Origin: Pseudomonadales bacterium
GTDB taxonomy: Bacteria > Pseudomonadota > Gammaproteobacteria > Pseudomonadales > Pseudohongiellaceae
DNA: 46,846 bases
Direction of reading: 5' to 3'
Assembly (NCBI GenBank): GCA_022822865.1
Contig: JAJDYJ010000078.1
Span: 1 to 46,846 of the forward strand
This document shows positions 33,902 to 43,682 of the stretch, piece after piece; the stretch's first letter is position 1, and the number at the start of each line of letters is the position of its first letter. The position numbers and the translations under genes were made by a program. The notes beneath the pieces are model-generated. The model did no database searches and was not told the origin of the DNA. It saw only the letters and a list, made by a program, of their open reading frames with translations.

Positions 33902-34738
33902 ATGAGAGTCCCGATATTCGCATTCATAGCAATCGCTATCTGCAACTTCGCCCTTGCCGAGGTAACCGTGGATTCGCTACCGCAGTCCTCGCTGGTGCCT
34001 GGGGGCATCGCCGTAGTGCCCGTCCATGGAGATGCGGTCTCGGGCAGTTTCCGCAATGAACGCATACTGCTGGCGCGATACGATGGAGCGCAGTACGCCA
34101 TCATCGGCATTCCGCTCGATGCCGAACCCGGTCCGCAACAATTCAATATTACCGACCGGGACGGCGAAGAAAGCCTGTTGCAGTTCGAAATTGTCCACAA
34201 GCAATACCGCGAGCGCCACCTGACCATCACCAACGAACGTCAGGTCAATCCCAATGCCGAGGACATGGAACGCATCGGCCGCGAAAGCGTCGAGATGCGA
34301 CGGGCATTCTCGACCTGGTCCGAGTCGCTTGCGCCCGAATTCGCGATGAGCCTGCCCGTGGACGGCGTCCGCAGCAGTTCGTTCGGTTCGCGCAGTTTCT
34401 TCAACGGCCAGCCGCGCAATCCCCATTCGGGCATGGATATCGCCGCCCCCGAAGGTACGCCGATCCTAGCCCCGGCGCCGGGCGTCATCCTTACAACGGG
34501 TAACTATTTCTTCAACGGCAACACCATCATCATGGACCACGGCCACGGTCTGATCAGCCTGTATTGCCATATGAACACGATCGACGTCGAGCCCGGCGCC
34601 GTAATCGCCGCCGGCGAACAGATCGGCGCGGTCGGAAGCACGGGCCGCGTCACCGGCCCGCATCTGCACTGGAGCGTCAATCTGAATAACGTCAGGGTGG
34701 ACCCGGCACTGTTCCTGGGCGAAAATCCCTCTCCATGA
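33902..34738 (+). CDS. M23 family (LytM-type) zinc metallopeptidase
   Basis: The 278-residue secreted protein has a signal peptide (MRVPIFAFIAIAICNFALA) and an N-terminal beta domain of about 130 residues. Its peptidase domain (about 150-275) keeps the zinc ligands His175 and Asp179 (NPHSGMDIAAPEGTPI) and His256 in PHLHWSVN, so it should be active on peptidoglycan cross-links rather than a degenerate activator such as EnvC. GAGGAA precedes the ATG. Its stop overlaps the DsbA-like gene by four bases (ATGA), so both are translated together. Confidence 0.93.
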   Translation: MRVPIFAFIAIAICNFALAEVTVDSLPQSSLVPGGIAVVPVHGDAVSGSFRNERILLARYDGAQYAIIGIPLDAEPGPQQFNITDRDGEESLLQFEIVHKQYRERHLTITNERQVNPNAEDMERIGRESVEMRRAFSTWSESLAPEFAMSLPVDGVRSSSFGSRSFFNGQPRNPHSGMDIAAPEGTPILAPAPGVILTTGNYFFNGNTIIMDHGHGLISLYCHMNTIDVEPGAVIAAGEQIGAVGSTGRVTGPHLHWSVNLNNVRVDPALFLGENPSP

Positions 34739-35457
34739 ACCGGCGCGAAAAACAGCGGCAGATCAGGGAAGCCAAGCAGAAAGCCGCGCAGCAGAAACAG
34801 CAACGCATGCAGATACTCGGCAGGCTCGCGTTATACGTGGCGCTGCCGGTGCTGCTTATCTTCGTGGCTTACGTGCTGTTCAGCCAGGGACCGACCTATT
34901 CCCCGGTCGATGTCGCTCCCGACGATCATATTTTCGGCGACCCCGAGACACCGGTCAGCATCGTCGTCTACGCCGATTTCCAGTGCCCCGCCTGTGCGAC
35001 CGAATCCCAGGTCATGGCGCGCATCTGGTCGCGCATCGAAGACAGGGCGCATATGATCTTTCGCCATTATCCCCTGACCGCGAGCAATCCCCATGCCTGG
35101 ACCGCCGCGCTATACGCGGAAGCCGCCGGCCGGCAGGACCGATTCTGGGAAATGCACGATTTCCTGTTCGTGAACCAGCCGATCTGGTCATTCCTGCCGG
35201 AAGTGGAAAGCGAGTTCGACTCCTACGCCGAAACGCTGGAACTCGATCTCGAACAGTTGCGCGCCGACCTGGAGAACGACGAGGTAATCGACAAGGTGCG
35301 CAACGATCAGCGCGGCGGCAACGCCGCGGGCGTACGTTCCACTCCCGCCATGTTCATCAACGGGCAGCGCGTGGCGCAATTGAGCGCCTCAAGAATCATG
35401 GAACTGGTTGACGAACATTACACGGAAGCGGCGGTGGAACAGGAAGCTTCCGGATAG
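34735..35457 (+). CDS. Membrane-anchored DsbA-like thiol oxidoreductase
   Basis: The 240-residue protein has a Lys/Gln-rich cytoplasmic N-terminus (coiled-coil-like, 1-27), one membrane helix (about 30-50), and a periplasmic thioredoxin fold with the active site CPAC (Cys84, Cys87) in VVYADFQCPACATES. A helical insert follows, and the cis-Pro motif is STPAMFING. This is the DsbA/thioredoxin_4 family, which makes or isomerises disulphides in exported proteins. The Pro-Ala dipeptide between the Cys residues differs from the PH of DsbA. It overlaps the M23 peptidase gene by four bases. It converges on the TPR gene with a ten-base gap. Confidence 0.9.
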   Translation: MNRREKQRQIREAKQKAAQQKQQRMQILGRLALYVALPVLLIFVAYVLFSQGPTYSPVDVAPDDHIFGDPETPVSIVVYADFQCPACATESQVMARIWSRIEDRAHMIFRHYPLTASNPHAWTAALYAEAAGRQDRFWEMHDFLFVNQPIWSFLPEVESEFDSYAETLELDLEQLRADLENDEVIDKVRNDQRGGNAAGVRSTPAMFINGQRVAQLSASRIMELVDEHYTEAAVEQEASG

Positions 35458-35467
35458 AATCCGCCGC

Positions 35468-36904
35468 TCAGGGATCCGCGCTCGCCAGGTAACTGATCAC
35501 GCCTTCGGCAGCTTGCGCTTCACCCTCGTTCAGGGCGGGTCTGAATCGCAGCCGGCCGAGATTGCGGATCAGTTGTTCGACATCCCTGTTCACCGGAAAA
35601 TCCTCCAGTTCCATCAATTGCAGATCCTGTGCTACGCCAAGCGCGTTTTCCCGGCGCCAGCCCTGACGCGTCTCGATGTTTGCGGCTGCCGGCAGATTGA
35701 AGGAAAACAAGGCCACGACCTGCCAATCGTTACTTTCCATCAGGCCCAGCTTTTCCGCCGAGAAGGACTCGGCAGCCAGCGGCCGTTCATCGTCAAAGAA
35801 AATCTTTACCGGTACGCCTTCCTCGAAAGCCGTGGGCGCATCCTCGGGCGCCCTGGCCCGGGCGGCAAGCGCTTTTCCAACGCTGTCGTAGAAAGCCGGT
35901 TCCGGAAGCAGGGTGGGCTTCGCGAACAGCCGCCTCACGTCGTCCTCCGGCACGCCGGCCCGTAGCAGCATTTCCCAGGCCTCCCGGTAGTCCTGCAACG
36001 CCCGGAGCTTGCGGTCGAACAGCAGATACCAATCGGCCTGATACAGCTTGACCATGGCCAGCGCCTCGGAAACTTCGCGCTCCTCTTCACCGGAGTAAAT
36101 CCGCCGCATCCGCTCGAGGAAATTCACGCCATTGCTCCGGTGCATGTTGAGCGCCCGTTCGGGGCTCATTACGCGCTCGGTGGCATAAGCGTTTCGGGCT
36201 ATTGGATAATTGCTGCCGGTAGTTCGGAGGCTTTGGCCGACGGTTCCACCCTTGTTGATCGCGCTTGCCTGCAGGTACGTGATCCGCATCTGCTCGTAGA
36301 TCAATCCGGCCTTGCGCTGTTCGTGCTGAGGCCAGATTCGTTCGGCCACCACCAGGGCGACCCGGCTGCTGAACGCCGCGCGCAGATAATGGTAGCCCTG
36401 GTTTTCAACAATATCCTCGGTTATGCCCCGCATATGCACATAGGACAGGTCCATGAGTCCGCGCATCATGTCCTGGTCGGGCCAGGAGTACTTGTTGAGG
36501 TAGAACCAGATCGTGTGATCCTGCAACTTGCGCGCCTCGCGCCAATCACCGGCATTGACGAAGTTTTCGATTTTCTTGTGCAGGAAGGGAAGCTGTCTCT
36601 TGGTGTAAAGGCCCTCTTCTATCCGCACGATCTGTTGTGCGCGATCGAGAGTCGCATGGGCCTCGGCGAAGCGGTTCAACTCCATGTAGCTGTCGGCCAT
36701 GCGCGACAAAGGCTCCACCAGTTGCGGCGCGTGATAAACACCGTCCGCTTCCAGGCGAAACAGATCGGATTCGTACAACTCGAGTTCACGCAAGGTCTCT
36801 TCGATCAAGGCGTCGTCCTGGGCGGCTAGCGGCGCCCAGGCGCAAACCAGAAGAGGGACAAGTACGATCGGGAGTCTGCGGGTCAACTTTCCCACTGCCA
36901 TCAT
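35468..36904 (-). CDS. Secreted TPR-like protein of unknown function
   Basis: The 478-residue product starts with a signal peptide (MMAVGKLTRRLPIVLVPLLVCAWAPLAAQ). The following 350 residues are helical repeats of TPR type, for example LSRMADSYMELNRFAEAHATLDRAQQI and AMVKLYQADWYLLFDRKLRALQDYREAWEML. The C-terminal 120 residues form a separate domain with beta strands (VPVKIFFDDERPLA, WQVVALFSFNLP) ending FRPALNEGEAQAAEGVISYL. The latter may have an energy-transducer-like pattern (NRDVEQLIRNLGRLRFRPAL), resembling a TonB C-terminal-type segment, but I am not sure. It is presumably periplasmic and scaffolding. Its neighbours give no pathway. Confidence 0.78.
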   Translation of the reverse strand: MMAVGKLTRRLPIVLVPLLVCAWAPLAAQDDALIEETLRELELYESDLFRLEADGVYHAPQLVEPLSRMADSYMELNRFAEAHATLDRAQQIVRIEEGLYTKRQLPFLHKKIENFVNAGDWREARKLQDHTIWFYLNKYSWPDQDMMRGLMDLSYVHMRGITEDIVENQGYHYLRAAFSSRVALVVAERIWPQHEQRKAGLIYEQMRITYLQASAINKGGTVGQSLRTTGSNYPIARNAYATERVMSPERALNMHRSNGVNFLERMRRIYSGEEEREVSEALAMVKLYQADWYLLFDRKLRALQDYREAWEMLLRAGVPEDDVRRLFAKPTLLPEPAFYDSVGKALAARARAPEDAPTAFEEGVPVKIFFDDERPLAAESFSAEKLGLMESNDWQVVALFSFNLPAAANIETRQGWRRENALGVAQDLQLMELEDFPVNRDVEQLIRNLGRLRFRPALNEGEAQAAEGVISYLASADP

Positions 36905-36973
36905 TCCACGGCCAACAAATGCTTATCTTGCATAGTTTGCCGCTTCCGGTCCAGTCCCCGGCGGCCGCCGCAA

Positions 36974-37966
36974 TCAGATCGGGAAATCATTGAGGCAGGA
37001 TGCGAACAGCTCACCGTCGATATTGCCGCCGGAGGCCACGATGGCGACAGTCTTGCCGCGCACCGGCATTTTTTCGTGCAATATCGCCGCCAGCGCGACG
37101 GCGCCGCCGGGTTCGAGCACCGTTTTCAGGTGCCGTGCGGCGAAACTGATCGCCATGCCCACTTCGGCTTCGCTTACCGCGACGAAGCCGTTGACGTTGC
37201 GCTGGTTGATCGGCCAGGTGATCTCACCGGGAATTGTCGCGGCCAGGGCGTCGCAGCGCGTGAAACTGTCGCCCTTGATGCGCACTCGCCGGCCCGCCTT
37301 CAGCGAACGTCGATGGTCGTCATAGTTTTTCGGTTCGACGCCGAAGATTTCGGTTGCAGGACTCAGTTCGCGCATCGCCGTCGACACGCCCGCAAGCAGG
37401 CCGCCTCCGCCGCAGGGGACGAGCAGCAGATCCGCTTTCTGACCGGCTTCCTCCAATTGTTCCGCCAGTTCCAGGCCGACGGTGCCCTGCCCGGCGATGA
37501 TATCGGGATCGTCGAAGGCCGGGACCAGGGTTGCGCCGCTCGAATTCGCCAGATCTTCCGCAATCGCTTCGCGCGACTCTGTGCGGCGGTCGTAAGTGCG
37601 CACGGTCGCGCCCCAGTTGCGGGTGCCTTCCATCTTCACTTGCGGTGCGTCCGCCGGCATGACGATGGTGGCGGGCATATCCAGCAGATGCGCGGCATAA
37701 GCCACGCCCTGGGCATGATTGCCCGATGAGTAGGCCACCACGCCCTTCTCGCGCTGCTGCCCGCTCAGTTGCGCCAGGCGATTGTAGGCGCCGCGGAATT
37801 TGAATGCGCCGATTCGCTGCAGATTTTCAGCCTTGACGAAAATCCGGGCATCGAGCCGCGCATCCAGCGCCGGACTGTTCAGCAAGGGTGTGCGCGCGGC
37901 TACATCGCGCAGCCTCCCGGACGCCGCGCGGATGTGCTCAAAAGTCACCGGCGAGATGTCGTTCAC
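36974..37966 (-). CDS. PLP-dependent threonine/serine dehydratase (catabolic-type, single domain)
   Basis: The enzyme deaminates threonine or serine to a 2-oxo acid with pyridoxal phosphate. The 330-residue protein has the fold type II motif IGAFKFRGAYN with the PLP lysine at Lys56, the substrate loop YSSGNHAQGVAYAA, the phosphate-binding PCGGGGLLAGV, and a C-terminal AIVASGGNID. It lacks the ACT regulatory domain of biosynthetic IlvA, so it is nearer the catabolic TdcB-like or serine racemase-like enzymes. The start is GTG, overlapping the der stop by four bases; there is no in-frame ATG nearby. It follows der in the housekeeping run and is likely cotranscribed with it. Confidence 0.9.
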   Translation of the reverse strand: MNDISPVTFEHIRAASGRLRDVAARTPLLNSPALDARLDARIFVKAENLQRIGAFKFRGAYNRLAQLSGQQREKGVVAYSSGNHAQGVAYAAHLLDMPATIVMPADAPQVKMEGTRNWGATVRTYDRRTESREAIAEDLANSSGATLVPAFDDPDIIAGQGTVGLELAEQLEEAGQKADLLLVPCGGGGLLAGVSTAMRELSPATEIFGVEPKNYDDHRRSLKAGRRVRIKGDSFTRCDALAATIPGEITWPINQRNVNGFVAVSEAEVGMAISFAARHLKTVLEPGGAVALAAILHEKMPVRGKTVAIVASGGNIDGELFASCLNDFPI

Positions 37967-39348
37967 CGTCTGTTCCTTTGCAAACGCCGCTTGCGGGCGA
38001 TTTGTCGCGGGCTCAGATTCTCCTCGCCCCTGGCATAGGGATTTTCGTCGTTGCGCAATTCGATTTTCACCGTTACGCCGGTCAATTCGAGCTTTTCCCG
38101 GAATCCGTTTTGCAGGTAGCGGCGATAATGGCCCGGCAGTTTATCGAGCTGCTTGCCGTGGATCACGATCAGCGGCGGATTGTGGCCGCCAAGATGGGCG
38201 TATCGCAGCCTGATTCTGCGGCCCTGGGCCAACGGCGGCGGATTCGCGTCGACGATCTGTTCCAGCATGCGCGTGAGCGTATTCGTTGGAACCGTCTTGC
38301 CGGAAGATTCCCGGGCGGCAAGGATGGAATCGTACAGGTCGCCGACGCCGGTGCCATGCATGGCGGAAATGAAGTGCATGGGAGCGTAGTCGACAAAGCC
38401 CAGGCGGCGCCCGATCTCCCTTTTTAGCCATTGCCTGCTTTCGGCTTCCATGCCGTCCCACTTGTTGAACGCGATCACCAGCGCCCTTCCCGTTTCCACC
38501 ACGTAGCCCAGCAGGTGCAGATCCTGTTCGACGACGCCTTCCCGGGCATCGGCGAGAAAAACCACCACATGGGCTTGCTCGATCGCCTGCAGGGACTTGA
38601 CGACCGAAAATTTTTCCACTACGCCGCGAGTCTTGCCGCGGCGGCGGATGCCGGCAGTGTCGATCAGCGTGTAGCGCCGGCCGTCGCGCTCGAAGGGAAT
38701 TTCTATACTGTCCCGGGTCGTGCCCGGCTCGTCGAAGACCAGTACCCGGTCTTCACCCAGCAAGCGGTTGACGAGGGTGGATTTGCCGACATTGGGCCGC
38801 CCGGTAAAGGTAATCCTGATGCCGTCGTCATCATCGTCCGGTCCGGCATGCTCTTCCGGTTCGAATCGGTCCAGCACATGGCGCATGAGTTGTTTTACGC
38901 CGGCGCCCTGGGCGGCCGCGATGGCGAATACCTCCCAGGCGCCGAGTTCATGAAACTCCGCCCGGGCCTGATCCGGGTCGAGTCCGTCGGTCTTGTTCAC
39001 CACGAGGAAGACCGGCTTGCCCTGCTCGCGCAGGAATTGGCGGATCCTGCTGTCTTCGGGTGTCAGACCGTCCCTTGCGTCGACCATGAACAAAACGCAA
39101 TCCGCTTCGGCTATGGCCTGCAGCGCCTGGGTGACGACTTCGCGCTCAAGCCCTTCGGGACTTGGAGTAATGCCGCCCATATCGATGACAAGAAACTTTC
39201 TGCCGTCAATCTCGCCTTTGCCGTATTGCCGGTCCCGGGTCAATCCGGGCAGATTCACCGTCAATGCGTCGCGGCTGGCGGTGAGGCGATTGAACAGCGT
39301 GGATTTTCCCACGTTGGGCCGGCCAACAAGGGCGATAACGGGTTTCAT
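37963..39348 (-). CDS. der: Ribosome-assembly GTPase Der (EngA)
   Basis: Der acts in maturation of the 50S ribosomal subunit. The 461-residue product has its characteristic two GTPase domains in tandem, with P-loops GRPNVGKSTLFNRL (about 8-21) and GRPNVGKSTLVNRL (about 185), DxxG elements (DMGG and DTAG) and NKTD / NKWD guanine motifs. A KH-like C-terminal domain ends in a basic tail (SPRQIARKRRLQRNRR). It follows bamB by 14 bases in the order found in E. coli. All motifs are intact. Confidence 0.98.
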   Translation of the reverse strand: MKPVIALVGRPNVGKSTLFNRLTASRDALTVNLPGLTRDRQYGKGEIDGRKFLVIDMGGITPSPEGLEREVVTQALQAIAEADCVLFMVDARDGLTPEDSRIRQFLREQGKPVFLVVNKTDGLDPDQARAEFHELGAWEVFAIAAAQGAGVKQLMRHVLDRFEPEEHAGPDDDDDGIRITFTGRPNVGKSTLVNRLLGEDRVLVFDEPGTTRDSIEIPFERDGRRYTLIDTAGIRRRGKTRGVVEKFSVVKSLQAIEQAHVVVFLADAREGVVEQDLHLLGYVVETGRALVIAFNKWDGMEAESRQWLKREIGRRLGFVDYAPMHFISAMHGTGVGDLYDSILAARESSGKTVPTNTLTRMLEQIVDANPPPLAQGRRIRLRYAHLGGHNPPLIVIHGKQLDKLPGHYRRYLQNGFREKLELTGVTVKIELRNDENPYARGEENLSPRQIARKRRLQRNRR

Positions 39349-39362
39349 GGCGGAAGTGGGGA

Positions 39363-40538
39363 CTACTGGATGGCCAGCGCCATCAGCGTGCCGCTGTTGC
39401 CGTATACATAAAGGCGGCCGCTGTCCGCGAGGATGTTGGCGCGTACGCCGTCATTGTCCACCCGCATGCGGCCGACGATGCGGCCGTCGATCTGGGAAAT
39501 GACATGGAGCCAGCCTTCGAAATCGGCCACGGCGATATAGTTGCCCACGGTCTTCGGGCCGGTCAGCGCGCGATATTCCAGGTCTTCGTTGGTCCAGACT
39601 ACATCGTTGCTGTTGTCGCGCACCGCGACCACATGGCTGGCTTCGGAACTGTAGTAGATATTGCCGAATCCCTGGTCGAGGCCGTGGTAGCTCGAAGCTT
39701 CCATGCCCCAGACGATCCTGCCCGTAGCCGTATCGAAAGCCATGACATTGCCCTGATAACTCGAAGCCAGTACGCGATTGCCATCGAGTTGCAGGTCGCC
39801 GTCGGCGTCGATCACGCGTTCGATGTCATAGCGGCCTTCGGGAATCGCTATGCGTTCTTCCCAGCGCCAGATGCCGTCATCGGCGGCGACGGACACCAGC
39901 GTGCCGTTGCTGAAACCGGCGATAACGAATCCCTGCGGCGTGATGACCGGACGGTTGGTGCCGCGCAAGGTCAGCGCCGGCAAGGAAGTCTCGTAGATCC
40001 AGCGCCGTGCGCCGTCGCCCGCGTCGAGGGCGATCAGTTTGCCGTCCACGGTCTGGGCGACAACCACGTCGCCATTGGTCTGGGGGGGAGAAAGCACTTC
40101 GCTGGTAACCGCTCCGCGCCAGAGTTCCTCGCCGGTGAACTGATTGAAGGCGATCACTTCGGCGTTGGCGGTGCCCACGAGCACGAGGCCGCGGCCCGCG
40201 CCTACTCCGCCGGTAACGGTTTCGTCGTCGAGCCGGGTGCGCCAGATGACATCGCCGGATTCCAGCTCGAGCCCGTAGATATTGCCGTCTTCGCTGGCGG
40301 CGAATATGCGCTCACCGTCTATCGCCGGGGTCAGTTCGAAATAATCGCTGCCCTGGCCGTTGCCGATACTGGCGCTCCAGACGCGGCGCAATTCGACTTC
40401 CTCGTCGATGTCCTGCAATTCCACGGGCGGATTCACTTCCTCGTCCGCGAACCAGGTCGACGGATTCAGATTCACGATCGAGCAGCCCGCGAAAAACGGC
40501 AAGGCGAGCAAGGCGATTGTTCTGTTCATGGCGGCCAT
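39363..40538 (-). CDS. bamB: Outer-membrane assembly lipoprotein BamB
   Basis: BamB is a lipoprotein beta-propeller of the BAM complex that inserts beta-barrel proteins in the outer membrane. The product has a lipobox (LPFFAGC) near residue 19 and repeated propeller blades such as GLELESGDVIWRTRLDDE, FNQFTGEELWRGAV and MAFDTATGRIVWG. It resembles PQQ proteins in fold but lacks their ligands. The start was set at the ATG at 40538, with GGA five bases before it. The ATG at 40529 is an alternative; a TTG at 40559 would extend the lipoprotein signal unusually. It follows yfgM and precedes der, the E. coli order. Confidence 0.95.
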   Translation of the reverse strand: MAAMNRTIALLALPFFAGCSIVNLNPSTWFADEEVNPPVELQDIDEEVELRRVWSASIGNGQGSDYFELTPAIDGERIFAASEDGNIYGLELESGDVIWRTRLDDETVTGGVGAGRGLVLVGTANAEVIAFNQFTGEELWRGAVTSEVLSPPQTNGDVVVAQTVDGKLIALDAGDGARRWIYETSLPALTLRGTNRPVITPQGFVIAGFSNGTLVSVAADDGIWRWEERIAIPEGRYDIERVIDADGDLQLDGNRVLASSYQGNVMAFDTATGRIVWGMEASSYHGLDQGFGNIYYSSEASHVVAVRDNSNDVVWTNEDLEYRALTGPKTVGNYIAVADFEGWLHVISQIDGRIVGRMRVDNDGVRANILADSGRLYVYGNSGTLMALAIQ

Positions 40539-40555
40539 CTCATTCCGGAGCGGTC

Positions 40556-41218
40556 TCAATTCAGGCCGCCGAGATTTTCGAGTTTCATGCGCAGCCCGTC
40601 GCTTACCGAGCCCGCGTCCTGTGCCGCGAGCCAGGAATCCCGGGCGTCCTCCGGGCGGCCGAGGACCAGATAGATGTCGCCGCGCAACTCATGAAAACCC
40701 GGTTCGAAGCTGCGCGGATCGACGCTGTTCACGAGTTGCAAGGCGCGGTCGGGGTCGCCCCGGGCCAGGATTACCCTGCCCAGCCGCAAGGTCGCGGTCA
40801 ATACCAGGCCTTCGTCCGCACGCTGAATGATGCTCGTCGAAGCATTGTCGACCACCCATTGCAGGGCTTCCTCGGCGGCCGCGAGATCGCCCTGTTGCAC
40901 CGACTGCTGGGCGCTGAAGAAGGCCCCGTAACGTGCATATATCGAACCGGGATGTTCTTCCATCAGCCGGCCGGCAAGTTCGACGATGGCCGCGGCATCG
41001 GGTTCCTGGGTGACGTCGAGGGGCTGGGCGGCGGTGAGGATTTCCTCATACAGGTCGGACGCGGTTTCGCGGCCGGCAGCACTCGACTGCTGCCAGAAAC
41101 TCCAGCCTCCATAGCCTGCCGCGGCGACGATTACGATCAGCAACAGGAACTTGCCGTGTTCGTCCCACCACCTGCGCAAGGCTTCTATATTCTCTTCTTC
41201 TGCGGCGCTGATTGCCAC
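40556..41218 (-). CDS. yfgM: YfgM family tetratricopeptide membrane protein
   Basis: YfgM is an inner-membrane protein with a periplasmic TPR domain that works with PpiD and the Sec translocon as an ancillary chaperone. The 220-residue product has a short cytoplasmic N-terminus (EEENIEALRRWWDEHG), one membrane helix (about 24-44) and a TPR domain ending RGDIYLVLGRPEDARDSWLAA. The start is GTG, with AGGAG upstream. It lies between hisS and bamB, as in E. coli. Confidence 0.95.
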   Translation of the reverse strand: MAISAAEEENIEALRRWWDEHGKFLLLIVIVAAAGYGGWSFWQQSSAAGRETASDLYEEILTAAQPLDVTQEPDAAAIVELAGRLMEEHPGSIYARYGAFFSAQQSVQQGDLAAAEEALQWVVDNASTSIIQRADEGLVLTATLRLGRVILARGDPDRALQLVNSVDPRSFEPGFHELRGDIYLVLGRPEDARDSWLAAQDAGSVSDGLRMKLENLGGLN

Positions 41219-41262
41219 GCCTGACTCCTGTATCTCAAGCTGAACTGCGTATTATAGGAAGT

Positions 41263-42552
41263 TCACGAATCCGGCGACAGCAGTCTTTCGACTTCGTTCC
41301 CGCATTGGTCCAGAGGCACCGTCAGGGGTTCGAAGCTGTCGTCCAGCGAGCGCAGCTTCACCTGTCGCGGAGGCCCGCCTTCCTGCCGTTCCATGACCGC
41401 GACGAGCCGGGCGTTCAGTTCGAAGGCGCGTTTGACCTGCTGGGAGTACTTGCCGCCGCCGCATTGACAGACTATGCGCAGGCCCGGATATTGCTCACGC
41501 AGGCGCCGGGCGAGCATCTGGCTTTCGGCGATGACGCCATCGCCGATGACCACAATGCAGACGTCGGCGCGGAATTGCGCATCGGCGGGAATCTTGCCCA
41601 GGGTTTCGAGCAACAGGGCCAGGCGTTCGACGCCGATGGCGAATCCGGCCGCCGGAGTCGGCCTGCCGCCGAGTTGGGCGACGAGACCATCGTAGCGGCC
41701 GCCGCCGCAAACGGCTCCCTGGGCGCCAAGTGCGTCAGTGGTCCATTCGTAAACGCAATAATTGTAGTAATCCAGTCCGCGGACCAGCGAACCGCTTTCC
41801 GTAAAGGCGATTCCCCCCGCGGCCAGCAAGTCCTTGAGCGCCTCGAAGTGTTCGACGCTTTCCGGGCTCAGATAATCGGTCATCGCAGGCGCATCCTGTA
41901 CGACCAGACGGTTGCCGGGATGCTTGCTGTCGAGTACCCGAAAGGGATTGGTTTCGATTCTGCTCCGGGCGGAAGGATCGAGTTCGTCCGCCCTGCCGGC
42001 GAGATACTCGCCGAGAATCGCGCCATAGCGCCCGCGATCCTCCGCACTGCCGATATTGTTCAGTTCCAGGGTGAGGCAGTCCGCCAGTCCGAGCCGACGC
42101 CAGAAGGCTGCCGAGAGTTCGATGATCTCGGCATCGATATCCGGGCCGGCCATGCCGAAAGCCTCGAGTCCGAACTGGTGAAACTGGCGGTAACGGCCTT
42201 TCTGGGGGCGTTCGCGCCGGAACATCGGCCCCTGGTACCAGAGCCGCTGCTGGCGGTTATAGAGCAGGCCGTGCTGTTCCGCCGCGCGCACGCATCCGGC
42301 GGTTCCTTCGGGACGCAGGCTGATGTGGTCGCCGCCGCTGTCCTCGAAACCGTACATCTCCTTTTCGACGATATCGGTCACTTCGCCGATGGAGCGTTTG
42401 AACAACTGGGTCTGTTCGAGCAGGGGAAACCTGATTTCGCGATAGCCGTAAGCGCCGGCAATCTCGCGAAAAGTGTCTTCGAGGTGCTGCCAGACGCCGG
42501 TAGCGTCGGGGAGAATGTCGTTCATTCCCCGGATTGCCTGGATTCTCTTCAT
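41263..42552 (-). CDS. hisS: Histidyl-tRNA synthetase
   Basis: This class II aminoacyl-tRNA synthetase charges tRNA-His. The 429-residue product begins MKRIQAIRGMNDILPD and has motif 1 in the YGYREIRFPLLEQTQLF region. Motif 2 is WYQGPMFRRERPQKGRYRQFHQFG, with the histidine-A loop LVRGLDYYNYCVYEW and motif 3 GFAIGVERL. The C-terminal anticodon-binding domain is present. The ATG at 42552 was chosen because the family starts at MKxIQAIRGMND; the frame is open further upstream into the ispG end but without homology. No strong ribosome site is seen, so coupling to ispG (17-base gap) may help. Confidence 0.97.
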   Translation of the reverse strand: MKRIQAIRGMNDILPDATGVWQHLEDTFREIAGAYGYREIRFPLLEQTQLFKRSIGEVTDIVEKEMYGFEDSGGDHISLRPEGTAGCVRAAEQHGLLYNRQQRLWYQGPMFRRERPQKGRYRQFHQFGLEAFGMAGPDIDAEIIELSAAFWRRLGLADCLTLELNNIGSAEDRGRYGAILGEYLAGRADELDPSARSRIETNPFRVLDSKHPGNRLVVQDAPAMTDYLSPESVEHFEALKDLLAAGGIAFTESGSLVRGLDYYNYCVYEWTTDALGAQGAVCGGGRYDGLVAQLGGRPTPAAGFAIGVERLALLLETLGKIPADAQFRADVCIVVIGDGVIAESQMLARRLREQYPGLRIVCQCGGGKYSQQVKRAFELNARLVAVMERQEGGPPRQVKLRSLDDSFEPLTVPLDQCGNEVERLLSPDS

Positions 42553-42569
42553 CGGTTCAGGGCGATTCT

Positions 42570-43682
42570 TCAGCCGCTGGCGATGATTTTGGCGTCCGCG
42601 GCCTGTTTTTCCGCTACGCGGCGCCGGACCATCGCTTCCAGTTCGTCGAGCAATTCCTCGTTGCGCACCTTGTGGTGGGGGGCGCCGTCCAGATAGGCCA
42701 TATTGGCCGGACTGGCGCCGGTAAGGCCGACTTCCGCCTCCCTGGCTTCGCCGGGGCCGTTGACGATGCAGCCGATGACGGCGACATCGACCGGAGTGAC
42801 GATGTCTTCGAGCCGCGCTTCGAGTTGATTGACGATGCCGATGACATCGAAATTCTGCCGCGAGCAACTCGGACAGGCGACCAGGTTGACGCCCTTGTGA
42901 CGCAAACCGAGGCTCTTGAGTATGTCGAATCCGACCTTGATTTCTTCCACCGGATCAGCCGCCAGCGACACGCGTATGGTGTCGCCGATACCTTCCAGCA
43001 GCAGGGCGCCCATGCCGATGGCGGACTTGACCGTGCCGCCGCGCAGGCCGCCGGCCTCGGTTATGCCGAGATGAAATGGGTTGTCGATCTGGTCCGCCAG
43101 ACCGCGATAGGCGGACAGGGTCATGAATACGTCCGAGGCCTTGAGGCTGATCTTGAAATCGCGGAAATCGAGCTTGTCGAGTATTTCGATCTGCTGCAGG
43201 GCGGACTCGATCATCGCTTCCGCGCTGGGCTCCTTGTACTTGCGCAGCAGGGCCTTGCTCAGCGAGCCGGCATTGACCCCGATGCGCATGGGAATGCCCT
43301 TGTCCCTGGAACTGCTCACCACGGCCCGCACCCGCTCTTCCTTGCCGATGTTGCCGGGATTGATGCGCAGGCAATCCACGCCGTACTCGAGCACTTTCAG
43401 CGCGATGCGATAGTCGAAATGGATATCCGCCACCAGCGGCAGGGAAACCCTGGCGCGAATTTCGCGAAAGGCCTCCGCGGCGTCCATTGTAGGGACCGAA
43501 ACCCGGACGATATCCGCTCCCACCGCTTCCAGTCGTTCGATCTGGGAAAGGGTATCCTCGACATCGCAGGTTTCCGTATTGGTCATGCTTTGCACGGAAA
43601 TCGGCGCGCCGCCGCCGACCGGCACCTTGCCGACCATGATCTGTCTGGTCTTGCGGCGTTTTATCTCCTGTTGTGCTTTCAT
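42570..43682 (-). CDS. ispG: 4-hydroxy-3-methylbut-2-en-1-yl diphosphate synthase IspG (GcpE)
   Basis: IspG is the Fe-S enzyme of the MEP isoprenoid pathway that converts the cyclic diphosphate of methylerythritol to HMBPP. The 370-residue product has the N-terminal [20 protein letters not shown], the TIM-barrel core ([24 protein letters not shown]), and the cluster-binding C-terminal part with [10 protein letters not shown] and GCIVNGPGE. It overlaps the rodZ stop by four bases. Full length and intact. Confidence 0.98.
   Translation of the reverse strand: MKAQQEIKRRKTRQIMVGKVPVGGGAPISVQSMTNTETCDVEDTLSQIERLEAVGADIVRVSVPTMDAAEAFREIRARVSLPLVADIHFDYRIALKVLEYGVDCLRINPGNIGKEERVRAVVSSSRDKGIPMRIGVNAGSLSKALLRKYKEPSAEAMIESALQQIEILDKLDFRDFKISLKASDVFMTLSAYRGLADQIDNPFHLGITEAGGLRGGTVKSAIGMGALLLEGIGDTIRVSLAADPVEEIKVGFDILKSLGLRHKGVNLVACPSCSRQNFDVIGIVNQLEARLEDIVTPVDVAVIGCIVNGPGEAREAEVGLTGASPANMAYLDGAPHHKVRNEELLDELEAMVRRRVAEKQAADAKIIASG

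Noticed and set aside
36905..36973. Gap between TPR gene and threonine dehydratase examined for RNA genes or terminators
   Set aside because: No hairpin with T-run or other structure seen in these 69 bases.
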